Shown here one piece after another: positions 52,454-61,151 of a DNA stretch of 64,000 nt. The stretch's first letter is position 1; each line of letters begins with the position of its first letter. A program made the translations under genes and the position numbers. This stretch comes from an uncultured Clostridia bacterium (lineage in GTDB: Bacteria > Bacillota > Clostridia > TANB77 > UBA1234): contig CAKPAA010000010.1 of NCBI GenBank assembly GCA_934132775.1, positions 5,341-69,340 on the forward strand. The letters are read 5' to 3'. Below the pieces are notes generated by a model. The model saw only the letters and a list, made by a program, of their open reading frames with translations, did no database searches and was not told the origin of the DNA.

Positions 52454-52517
52454 TTTTTATCTTTTGCTAAAACCTATGTTACTACCGGCATAGCCGGAAG
52501 ATTATTTACATAAAGAA

Positions 52518-52548
52518 TGAATCCAAATTGTTTAACAATTTGGATTCA
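52518..52548 (-). repeat. Inverted repeat after anchored protein gene (possible terminator)
   Basis: Near-perfect 31-base palindrome of TGAATCCAAATTGTT and its complement. The tail is only TTCTTT, so it is a weak terminator candidate for the gene ending at 52665. Confidence 0.55.
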
Positions 52549-52664
52549 TCTGTAATTCATAAGTGTTTTTATCGATAAATGGCGCATATTAAAACAAAGC
52601 AATTGCTTAATCGATGATAGCACATTTATTATATCTGTTTTCTTAATTTGCCTTAATTATATTT

Positions 52665-53123
52665 TTATTCTTCTATTGTTACTTTTACATCACGTGTGTG
52701 TAGTACGTCTACTCCTATTGGAATTGCAATTTTTACTGCTGTGTTTGCTTCGATTTGTGCAAGTCCAGCTTGTGTCATTCCTATGCTATCTCCACTTTCA
52801 TTTAATAGTTCGATGTCTAAGATTTTAGGTTCTGACACTTCATCTCCACTATTTATTACTTGTGCTTCTAATGTGCATTGATTTTCTTCTTCTAGCACAA
52901 TTTTTACGTCTTTAATAACTAGGCTTCCAACTGTTTTTTCTCCATCAATGTAAGTTGTTGGCAAGTTTTCTTCACCCGAATTTTCTCCGCTTGTAAGTGT
53001 TGTGCCTGGGTTTTCTTCAGGTGGGTTATGTTTTGTTGTTTTTTTGCTAACCAATATTCCTGCCACTACTAATATAACAGCTGCAATTACTGTTATTACT
53101 ATTGTAATTGTTCTTTTGTTCAT
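52665..53123 (-). CDS. Membrane-anchored extracellular protein (152 aa)
   Basis: N-terminal TM helix (residues 6-26) with a short positive inside segment, a Thr/Gly/Glu linker, then a domain of about 90 residues of alternating strands (VGSLVIKDVKIVLEEE through VKVTIEE) resembling FxLYD-type beta domains of Gram-positive cell-surface proteins. No lipobox Cys. Function unknown. Stands alone with its own promoter. Confidence 0.75.
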   Translation of the reverse strand: MNKRTITIVITVIAAVILVVAGILVSKKTTKHNPPEENPGTTLTSGENSGEENLPTTYIDGEKTVGSLVIKDVKIVLEEENQCTLEAQVINSGDEVSEPKILDIELLNESGDSIGMTQAGLAQIEANTAVKIAIPIGVDVLHTRDVKVTIEE

Positions 53124-53157
53124 TTATTTTTCCTCCTTCGTGTTTGTTCCTATTTTT

Positions 53158-53185
53158 ATTCTAGCACATTAAGTTTAGATTACAA
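53158..53185 (-). promoter_or_regulatory. Promoter of membrane-anchored protein gene
   Basis: -35 TTGTAA (53180-53185), 16-base spacer, extended -10 TGCTAGAAT (TAGAAT at 53158-53163) on the minus strand. Confidence 0.5.
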
Positions 53186-53334
53186 ATAGTAATTTTGGTT
53201 TTTTTGAAAACTTTTTCATCTGCTACACACTTTTTTAGTTCATTTGGGCTAATAATTCTAACTATATATTTTTATTCTGAACAGTAACTTATTTTTGAAC
53301 TGATTAGCTCAAAATCCAAAATGTTGATTATAAG

Positions 53335-55596
53335 TCACATTATTATATCTATTCTGTGTCCGCCATTTTCTTCTAATAGTATTTCTGCCGCCTTTTTTTC
53401 GTCATTGTCTAGATAAATAGTTTTTATTCCTGTGCTTTTGTGTTCTGGATTATATACGTTGATCTCATATTTAGCATTTTTGTTTTTATAGTGGACTATA
53501 AACGATTCCCAATCTTTTGGTATACACGGATTAATTTTGAGCTTTCCATTTTCTTTTTTTATTCCTAATATATATTCAAAACCTGCAATAAATAACCACG
53601 AACTTGAACCCGTATACCAAGTCCAGCCTCCTCTTCCAAGCATATTAGGATTTGAATATACATCGGCTGAAACAACATATGGTTCTACCTTATATTTTAA
53701 TACTGCTTCTTTTGTTCTAGCGTGTTCTATTGGGTTTATTATTCTAAAATATTCTGTGGCTCTTTCGCCATTTTTCATCATTGCATTTGCAATTATTCCC
53801 CATATTGCCCCATGTGTATATTGTCCACCATTTTCACGAACCCCAGGTATATATGATTTTATATACCCTGGTTCTAATTCTGTTTTTGAAAATGCAGGCG
53901 TTAATAGTTTTATTATTAAGTTCTCTTTATCTACTAAATAGTTTTCTACACATTCTAATGCTGTTTTGCATTTTTCTTCTTCACCGGCTCCTGATATTAC
54001 TGCCCAACTTTGTGATATACTATCTATTTTACATTCATCATTTTCGTTTGAACCAAGTGGTTTGTTGTTTTTAAAGTATGCTCTTTTGTACCATTTTCCG
54101 TCCCATCCAGCCGTGTTTAGTGCATTTTTTAATTTTGGCAAAATTTGATTATATTTTTCAACTTTTTCTGTGTCATTTTTATACTCACATATTTTTATAA
54201 ATCTATTTATTACATCATACATAAAAAAGCCAAGCCACACACTTTGCCCATTTATTCCATTCATTCCGTCATTCCAGTCACCTGTGCCCATCTGTGGCAA
54301 ACCATTTTCTGCGAAGTTTAAACTTCTATCTATTGCCCTTATTGCGTGTTTATATATGCTTTCTTTTTTTTCATCTATTTCAACCTCTCCATATCTTTCA
54401 CTTTCTGTTTCTGAGAGTTCTGCACATTTCACATATGCTGTTTCTTCATCTAGTATTGAATAGTCTTTTTCTTTTTTTATATATTCACTTATTAAAAATG
54501 GTAACCACAGCAAATCGTCTGTGTATTTTGTTCTTATCCCATTATCTTTTTCTGGGTGCCACCAATGTAAAACATCTCCTTGTTTAAATTGGTGCTCAGC
54601 GTGATATATTATCTGTTTTCTTACAAATTCCGGCTCATAGTATAGCATTATAAGTGAATCTTGCAATTGGTCTCTGAATCCATATGCTCCACCAGCTTGG
54701 TAAAATGATGTTCTTCCCCAAATACGACTTACCAATGTTTGATATAAAAGCCAACCATTTAACATTATGTTCATTGATTCTACTGGTGTTTTTACTCTTA
54801 CTTTACTTGTTTTTTCATTCCAAAATTCTTTTATTTCACTCATATTGTTCATATACTTTTCTTCTGTTTCACAGTTAGTATACGAACTATATATTCCTAA
54901 TTCTATAAATATCACTTTGTTTTCGTGTGGCGAAAGTGTTACTTTCATTTCTGCCATTACATTTTTATCGTCTTCGTTTAACTTTATTTCTTCACTCGCT
55001 GTTATATACACTTCTTCATTTTGATAGTTATCCCTATATTTATTTGAAATCTTAATTATATTTCCTTCTTTTTGTATTACTATATGTTTTTTTGTGTAGT
55101 CTCTTGCCACGCCTAGTACAGGAGACACTTCATATTTTATTTTTATTTCTTTTTCTTCGTCTTTGTTATTTGTAATTAACGTCCTTATTATTTTCTTATT
55201 TTCATTTATTGGCACATAAATCATTGTTTCCGTAGTTACTTCTTCATCTTTTTGATTAAATACTGCGTAGCCAAATCCAAATATTATTTCGTATCCTTCT
55301 AATGTTTCATATGGTAATACATTTATTTTTTTGTTTTTTGTTTCTATTGTTATTTTTTCTGACGGTGGATCTAAAATAGGGTCATTTGACCAAGTGGTTA
55401 TTTTATTTTCTCTACTATTATTACTCCACGTGTACCCGCCACCATTTGCAGTTACTATCGTGCCAAAAGTCTTGTTGGCTATTATGTGGCTCCACGGCAT
55501 CGGCGTGTGCTTTTCACTTGTTTTTATGACATATTCTTTTCCATCTTTTGTGAAACCTCCATAGTTGTTGTAATATAATAAATCTATTTTTCTCAC
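53335..55596 (-). CDS. GH94-type phosphorylase part of cyclic beta-1,2-glucan synthase
   Basis: 753 residues from a GTG at 55596 behind GGATAAGAG. A beta-sandwich domain (about 1-260, YYNNYGGFTKDGKEYVI) is followed by an (alpha/alpha)6 barrel with the catalytic general-acid Asp in MGTGDWNDGMNGI (about 430) and the C-terminal region GAIWGIIANAMM to NPMLGRGGWTWYTGSSSW. This is the C-terminal GH94/GT36 part of NdvB/Cgs-type enzymes, here a separate gene 20 bases after its partner and in another frame. It sets the glucan chain length by phosphorolysis in complete Cgs enzymes. Either a genuine gene fission or a recent frameshift; the GTG with its own site favours fission. Confidence 0.85.
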   Translation of the reverse strand: MRKIDLLYYNNYGGFTKDGKEYVIKTSEKHTPMPWSHIIANKTFGTIVTANGGGYTWSNNSRENKITTWSNDPILDPPSEKITIETKNKKINVLPYETLEGYEIIFGFGYAVFNQKDEEVTTETMIYVPINENKKIIRTLITNNKDEEKEIKIKYEVSPVLGVARDYTKKHIVIQKEGNIIKISNKYRDNYQNEEVYITASEEIKLNEDDKNVMAEMKVTLSPHENKVIFIELGIYSSYTNCETEEKYMNNMSEIKEFWNEKTSKVRVKTPVESMNIMLNGWLLYQTLVSRIWGRTSFYQAGGAYGFRDQLQDSLIMLYYEPEFVRKQIIYHAEHQFKQGDVLHWWHPEKDNGIRTKYTDDLLWLPFLISEYIKKEKDYSILDEETAYVKCAELSETESERYGEVEIDEKKESIYKHAIRAIDRSLNFAENGLPQMGTGDWNDGMNGINGQSVWLGFFMYDVINRFIKICEYKNDTEKVEKYNQILPKLKNALNTAGWDGKWYKRAYFKNNKPLGSNENDECKIDSISQSWAVISGAGEEEKCKTALECVENYLVDKENLIIKLLTPAFSKTELEPGYIKSYIPGVRENGGQYTHGAIWGIIANAMMKNGERATEYFRIINPIEHARTKEAVLKYKVEPYVVSADVYSNPNMLGRGGWTWYTGSSSWLFIAGFEYILGIKKENGKLKINPCIPKDWESFIVHYKNKNAKYEINVYNPEHKSTGIKTIYLDNDEKKAAEILLEENGGHRIDIIM

Positions 55597-55616
55597 CTCT
55601 TATCCTTGAATCAATT

Positions 55617-58600
55617 TCACTCTTCAATTTCTTCCAATTGTTCTTCTAAGAATCCATCTTCTGCCTTTAATATTAGATCACTACAAGAATATATTAGCTC
55701 TTTATCTCCAATTTCTAGCTCTCGCTCTTTTATTATATGAAAGCCTCCATTTGTGTTTATTAAATATGATAAATTTCGTGCATAAATATATTCTCTCACT
55801 TTATCTGATACATATTTTTCTTTTCCGTTCTCTTCGTCTATTATTACTAAATCTATTTTAATATTTTTCAAATTATAGTATTCTATTGCCTTTATTAACT
55901 GTTTCACAATGTAGGTATCATTCACACTTTTTATTCTTAATGTTATCATCTGAAAATCCCCAGATATTCCAAATCTCCAAAGGTCTCTTTGATTTTTTAC
56001 ATTGCTTTCTATCTGTTTTCTATATTTTTCTAATGTTTTAGAGTCATTAAATATTTGTGCGAGTAATTTATTATATATTTCAATTTCTTTTCCTTTTAAG
56101 CCAATAAATCTATTTTCAATTAGGCTTCTTGACTTTGCTAGTTCAAATAGTCTCGTACTTGCTTCAAACTTTTCATATTTTTCAATTATATTTTTAATTT
56201 CTTCTCTATCATATGAAACGCCAATATAGTAATTTATTATTACACTTGTGTTTGCTTCTAAATCAAGTTCTGCTTTTAATGCAACGGCAGTGTTTGCCAT
56301 CGAAGCTATATTATTTGTAAACATCTTGTTTTCCGTTAATATTTCAGGCTTTTTTAACGTTCCATTTCTTCCTACTATTTTGGCTTTATCTAACTCAACT
56401 TCAAATTTCACCTCATCTTTATTGCATACAGCAAAGTTTGTGAAATACATTTTAGTTCCACTGTGAAACCTTTTTTCTATCAACACTTTACCATTTAATT
56501 CGCTTGTACATAAAAACAAATTATTATATGCAGGGTGCACTATATCACTATTCTTTTCAGCAAGAATTGGCTCTACATAGCTCATTACATCTATATTTAT
56601 TTTTCTAGCGCTATTATTTCTAATTTCAATTTGTCTCAATTCCACATTTTCTTCTGGTGAAACCGAAATTCTTGTTATTGTTTCTATTTCACCATCACGT
56701 CTAACAAACTTACTTTCGGCTGGTGTAAAAGAAGTAACGTATTCGTCAGCTTTTTTCTCCACAGGAAATATTGTGTTTGACCATAAAATGTTTTCTGTTA
56801 CATTTTTCACATATATAATGTTTGCCTGTTTTTGTGCTTCATTAAATCTTGTAATATACACATTTTCAAGCTTGCTATATCCTTCTCCTTTATCGTTTAC
56901 TAACAAGGTGTATTTATCATTGCTTGTCACATTAACATTTCCAGACACATTGTTAATAACTTGGCTTGTATAATCTTCATAGTCTTTATATTTTAAAGTC
57001 TCAACTTTTTCTTTTTTCTCTTTTGTGTATATAACTGTTTCTGGTATTTTTTCTTGCAACAATATTTCAACTGCTTTTATTTCCGGATTTTGACTAAACC
57101 TTTTTTGTAAAATATTTTCATTTAAAAAGTTGTTTATAGAGGTTAAAATTAAGCCTTGATGATGTGCCATATACGTTTTTACAACTTCATATTTTTTATT
57201 TTTGCTAACTCTTTCTGGAGTGTAATCTATTGATTCATAAAATCCAAATTTATCATATGCTCCAATATCTTTTAATCTATAAATGTTTTCAAAAACACTT
57301 TTATAATTCTTTGAAATTGTCATTACGCTTGCATATGGTGCTACTACAACATCTTTATCAAGTCCACGTTTTAAGCCAAGCCAAGGTATTCCAAATGCTC
57401 TGTATTGGTAATTATAATTTAAGTCTTGCACATTAAATGCAGACTCAGAAATTCCCCAAGGCACTTCTAATTTCTTTGCATACTCTTTTTGTGAATATAT
57501 GCAAAATCTATACGTCTCTTCTAACAAAGAATAATCATATGACGGCATCACTATATTAGGCATAAAATATTCAAACATCGTTCCAGACCAGGAAACTAAA
57601 CCCTTATATCCATCTAACATAGTTAGTGCCCTACCTAAATTAAACCAATGCTTATACGATACATTTCTATTTGATATAGCGACAAAACTTGCTTGTCTAG
57701 CTTCTGATGCTAACAAGTCATAATATGAATCTACCAATTTATTTTCACTTAAATCATAGCCAATTGAAAACAAGTTTTTATCGTAATCATACAGTTTTGA
57801 AAAATCAGTATTTACTATCAATTCATTTACTGCATTTCTAAGATCTACTTTCTTTTCCTTTTCTAAAACATCTCTAACTACGTACAAATACCCAACAAAA
57901 TTCCCACTATCAACCGTAGAAATAAATGCTGGTTTCAATGGTTCTAATGTTTTTATATTGTACCAATTATACAAATGACCATTCCATTTATCTAACATTT
58001 TTATAGTTATTATGCTTTTTTGTAATAAATCTAGCATTTCTTCACTTGTTATAAACCCTAAGTCTCTTGCTGATATTATTGCAAGCAATCCGAGTCCAAT
58101 GTTAGTTGCCGAAGTGTGATCTGTAACTTTCTGTTTTCTATTCTCTTGATAATTATCAGGTGGCAAATAATTATTTTGCTTTGTCATAAAAGTCGAAAAA
58201 TAACTCCACGTTCTTTGGGCTACTTCGGTTATTAAATCTTTTTCCTCTTTTTTTAGTTTTATACTTTTCTTGTTCGTGCTTTGGCTAATTAAATATGCTA
58301 TAAATGGTGCTAAACACCAAATTACAAATAAAAATACTGCTTTTGTTATGCTCAACGAATTATACCAAAATGTTATTGCAATTAACAAAGCTCCAATTAT
58401 TGGACTTTGTATCATCTCTCTTAAATAATCCTTTAAATTATTACCAAGCATTTTTTCAGCATCGGCAGCAGTCACCCACTCTAATAAATGCTTTTTTGAA
58501 ATCATCATTCGATATATCGTAACTAATATTGCTTTCGCATAAACTGTTGCCTTGTAAGCAAGCAGCATAAAATCAATCAAACATCTATAAAAGCTGCTCT

Positions 58601-60974
58601 TTATGCCAGTTATCATCGGCAAATAATTTTTAGTTTTCTTCTGTGATGTTCTATCTTTACCAATAATACTCAAAAAATCAATAATAAATGGCATAAACAT
58701 TATTATTATTGGTATCCAAAAGAAACCACAAAAAAATAATATTATAGTAAATATATCAACTAAACTTCTACGTAAATTATCAAAAATTTTATATTTCGAT
58801 AATTTGCTTATTTTCTTATTTCTTAACCAACCTATAATTTGCCAGTCGCCTCTTGTCCAACGATGAAGTCTTAACATATATGAATTAATTTTTGACGGAA
58901 AACCATCTATTAGCTCCACATCACTTGCAAGACCAGTTCTCACATAACTTCCTTCTAGCAAATCATGACTAAGCACAGTATTCTCAGGTATTTCATTCTT
59001 TAAAGTTTCTTGAAATACTTCAACATTATATATTCCCTTACCCGTAAAAATAGCTTCACCAAACAAATCTTGATAAACATTTGATTCGGCTGTTGAATAT
59101 ATATCTATTCCACCACTTCCCGCAAAAAGTTTTGAAAATAGTGACGTCGACCAGCTTTTTATTGATATTCCAATTTTAGGTTGAATAAGTCCATAGCCTT
59201 TTACTACAATTCCATTTTTTATTATTGGCTTATTCAATGGATGTTCCATCGTTCCTATTAGCTTTTTCGCGGAGTCCAAAGATAGCTCAGTATCTGCGTC
59301 TAACGTTATTACATATTTAATTTTAGGAATATTTCTTATTGTGTTCACCTTAAAAGTTCCATTATTCCTATTTATCAAAAAATCATTAAATTCAGTTATC
59401 ATACCACGCTTTCGTTCGTATCCTAACCATTTTCCTTGACTTTTGTTGTACACTCTTTTTCTATATATAAAATGAAAAATATCAGTGTTATATTTCTTAT
59501 TTAATTTTTCAATCTCTTCTAATCCAGTGTTTTCAACATCTTTATCAAAAGGCATTACTTCTTTATCTTCCTCAGAAGCATCTCCTAAAAGACAAAAATA
59601 TAGTCCATCCATCTTATTGCCTAAATAATACACTTCTAAGTTTTTAACCATATTTTTTACACGTTCACTACTATTTAAAAGCGTAGGCACAATAACAAAT
59701 GTATTTATACCTTTTTCTATTTTCTCTAATCTTGGCAACATTTTAGGAGCAGTAAATTTTGTAACAATTTTATTAACAATTGTTACAAACACTTGCGATA
59801 CTGGTATTAGCAAAATTAAAAAATAATTTTTTGAAACCAAAAAACTAAGTAACACTGTTGGAAAATATATTGCAAATAAGTACCAAAAAAGTTTTTGCTT
59901 TTTAAATTTTTTCTTTATCTTGTCTTTTAAGTTGGCATTATATCCAAGAATTTTTAATAAATCATCTTTCTTTTCGCCAATTAAAAACTCTCCAATATGT
60001 TCGTTATCCTTTTCGGCCAATTCAATAGACTTCGTTGCAACATATATTTCGGCAACAGATACTTTTTGAGATATCTTTTTAATTTCATTTCTGTACATCT
60101 GCTTAGTGTTAGAATCTAATTTTGTATATATCTCATCTTGCGATAAAATCTTTTCAACGCAATTTATATTTTCAAAAATATTACTCCAATTAAACCTAGT
60201 TATATTTTTCAAACTTAATATACTATTACTAATTGAAACTCTTCTTACAGCCATATCATAATGTTCTGCTTTTATAATCTCTGATGATGTTGTGCCAACT
60301 TTCACAATTTCTTCTTCAAGTGCATCTAAATATGGCTTGCCCTTTTTGCCCATCTTTTTTAACAAATAAATTAAGTATTCAACATATGAGGCTGCCTCAT
60401 TATTTAAATTTATATTCTTATATTTATGAAACCTTTGACTACTCTGGTCTTTATTTTTTATTATTCTCTCAACTAAGCTCTCAACTTTAAATTTTTGAAG
60501 TTGACCTGTAATAATTTTTTCAGAAACATTCTTAATACTTTCAATTAAGGCAATTTGAAGCATAGTCGGAAGTTCATATATTTCTTCAACAGACATTATC
60601 CTCTTCGATTGATACGCATTTATAAATGTCTCAATATTTTCTTTGGTAATAGCTCCATCTGTGTATCCAACAAGCCTCCTAGAAATACTATATACACGTG
60701 CAACACCGCTAACAGATGGAAGTTTCTCATATTTTTCTAAATTTAAGCTATTTCTAAGTGCACTTACTTGCTCTTCAATTATATAAAAATTATCTAAAAG
60801 CCATTCACCACTTGGGGGAATTGGAACATTCTTTTTAACACTTTCAGAAAGAATATCATATGCCCTCTGTATCGTTTCAAAATCCGCATTTAAAAATCTA
60901 AGTGGAAATGAATTTTTATTTGAATATTCAGTTATTGTTTGGTTAATTGCAAGCTTCTTTGCAAAGTTCTCCAT
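55617..60974 (-). CDS. ndvB: Cyclic beta-1,2-glucan synthase, N-terminal and middle parts (NdvB/Cgs-like)
   Basis: 1785 residues; ATG behind GGAGTG. TM helices near 360-405, a GT2/GT84-type glycosyltransferase domain with the metal-binding LDADTELSLD (about 555), a region with SHDLLEGSYVRTGLASDV and RLHRWTRGDWQIIGW (about 700), then TM helices near 735-905, a glycoamylase-like domain (about 930-1280) and an extra GH94 N-terminal beta-sandwich (about 1330-1660). The complete Brucella-type enzyme is about 2800 residues; the phosphorylase half is here the next gene. It initiates, extends and closes cyclic beta-1,2-glucans, exported osmoregulatory or host-interaction polysaccharides. The last 120 residues (with TINTNGGFHII-like SYLINTNGGFHII) are a small divergent domain. 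Confidence 0.9.
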   Translation of the reverse strand: MENFAKKLAINQTITEYSNKNSFPLRFLNADFETIQRAYDILSESVKKNVPIPPSGEWLLDNFYIIEEQVSALRNSLNLEKYEKLPSVSGVARVYSISRRLVGYTDGAITKENIETFINAYQSKRIMSVEEIYELPTMLQIALIESIKNVSEKIITGQLQKFKVESLVERIIKNKDQSSQRFHKYKNINLNNEAASYVEYLIYLLKKMGKKGKPYLDALEEEIVKVGTTSSEIIKAEHYDMAVRRVSISNSILSLKNITRFNWSNIFENINCVEKILSQDEIYTKLDSNTKQMYRNEIKKISQKVSVAEIYVATKSIELAEKDNEHIGEFLIGEKKDDLLKILGYNANLKDKIKKKFKKQKLFWYLFAIYFPTVLLSFLVSKNYFLILLIPVSQVFVTIVNKIVTKFTAPKMLPRLEKIEKGINTFVIVPTLLNSSERVKNMVKNLEVYYLGNKMDGLYFCLLGDASEEDKEVMPFDKDVENTGLEEIEKLNKKYNTDIFHFIYRKRVYNKSQGKWLGYERKRGMITEFNDFLINRNNGTFKVNTIRNIPKIKYVITLDADTELSLDSAKKLIGTMEHPLNKPIIKNGIVVKGYGLIQPKIGISIKSWSTSLFSKLFAGSGGIDIYSTAESNVYQDLFGEAIFTGKGIYNVEVFQETLKNEIPENTVLSHDLLEGSYVRTGLASDVELIDGFPSKINSYMLRLHRWTRGDWQIIGWLRNKKISKLSKYKIFDNLRRSLVDIFTIILFFCGFFWIPIIIMFMPFIIDFLSIIGKDRTSQKKTKNYLPMITGIKSSFYRCLIDFMLLAYKATVYAKAILVTIYRMMISKKHLLEWVTAADAEKMLGNNLKDYLREMIQSPIIGALLIAITFWYNSLSITKAVFLFVIWCLAPFIAYLISQSTNKKSIKLKKEEKDLITEVAQRTWSYFSTFMTKQNNYLPPDNYQENRKQKVTDHTSATNIGLGLLAIISARDLGFITSEEMLDLLQKSIITIKMLDKWNGHLYNWYNIKTLEPLKPAFISTVDSGNFVGYLYVVRDVLEKEKKVDLRNAVNELIVNTDFSKLYDYDKNLFSIGYDLSENKLVDSYYDLLASEARQASFVAISNRNVSYKHWFNLGRALTMLDGYKGLVSWSGTMFEYFMPNIVMPSYDYSLLEETYRFCIYSQKEYAKKLEVPWGISESAFNVQDLNYNYQYRAFGIPWLGLKRGLDKDVVVAPYASVMTISKNYKSVFENIYRLKDIGAYDKFGFYESIDYTPERVSKNKKYEVVKTYMAHHQGLILTSINNFLNENILQKRFSQNPEIKAVEILLQEKIPETVIYTKEKKEKVETLKYKDYEDYTSQVINNVSGNVNVTSNDKYTLLVNDKGEGYSKLENVYITRFNEAQKQANIIYVKNVTENILWSNTIFPVEKKADEYVTSFTPAESKFVRRDGEIETITRISVSPEENVELRQIEIRNNSARKINIDVMSYVEPILAEKNSDIVHPAYNNLFLCTSELNGKVLIEKRFHSGTKMYFTNFAVCNKDEVKFEVELDKAKIVGRNGTLKKPEILTENKMFTNNIASMANTAVALKAELDLEANTSVIINYYIGVSYDREEIKNIIEKYEKFEASTRLFELAKSRSLIENRFIGLKGKEIEIYNKLLAQIFNDSKTLEKYRKQIESNVKNQRDLWRFGISGDFQMITLRIKSVNDTYIVKQLIKAIEYYNLKNIKIDLVIIDEENGKEKYVSDKVREYIYARNLSYLINTNGGFHIIKERELEIGDKELIYSCSDLILKAEDGFLEEQLEEIEE

Positions 60975-61062
60975 CTTTTCACTCCTAAATTTTTACTTAA
61001 ACTTTATACTTTAAATCTATATTTAGATATCTTCTTTATATTGAAAAATAAACTTTTCCTAA

Positions 61063-61090
61063 TATATAATTTAAAGATATTATTTGTAAA
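61063..61090 (-). promoter_or_regulatory. Possible promoter of the ndvB genes
   Basis: -35 TTTACA (61085-61090), 16-base spacer, -10-like TATATA (61063-61068) on the minus strand. AT-rich surroundings reduce confidence. Confidence 0.35.
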
Positions 61091-61107
61091 AATTGGAGAA
61101 ATATACA

Positions 61108-61144
61108 TAAAATAAAAGAGGAAACTACGTTTAATAGTTTCCTC
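61108..61144 (-). terminator. Terminator of prepilin-like gene
   Basis: GAGGAAACTA/TAGTTTCCTC stem (61118-61127 and 61135-61144), 7-base loop, then TTTTATTTTAT on the minus strand, immediately after the stop at 61152. Confidence 0.85.
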
Positions 61145-61151
61145 AAATTAT

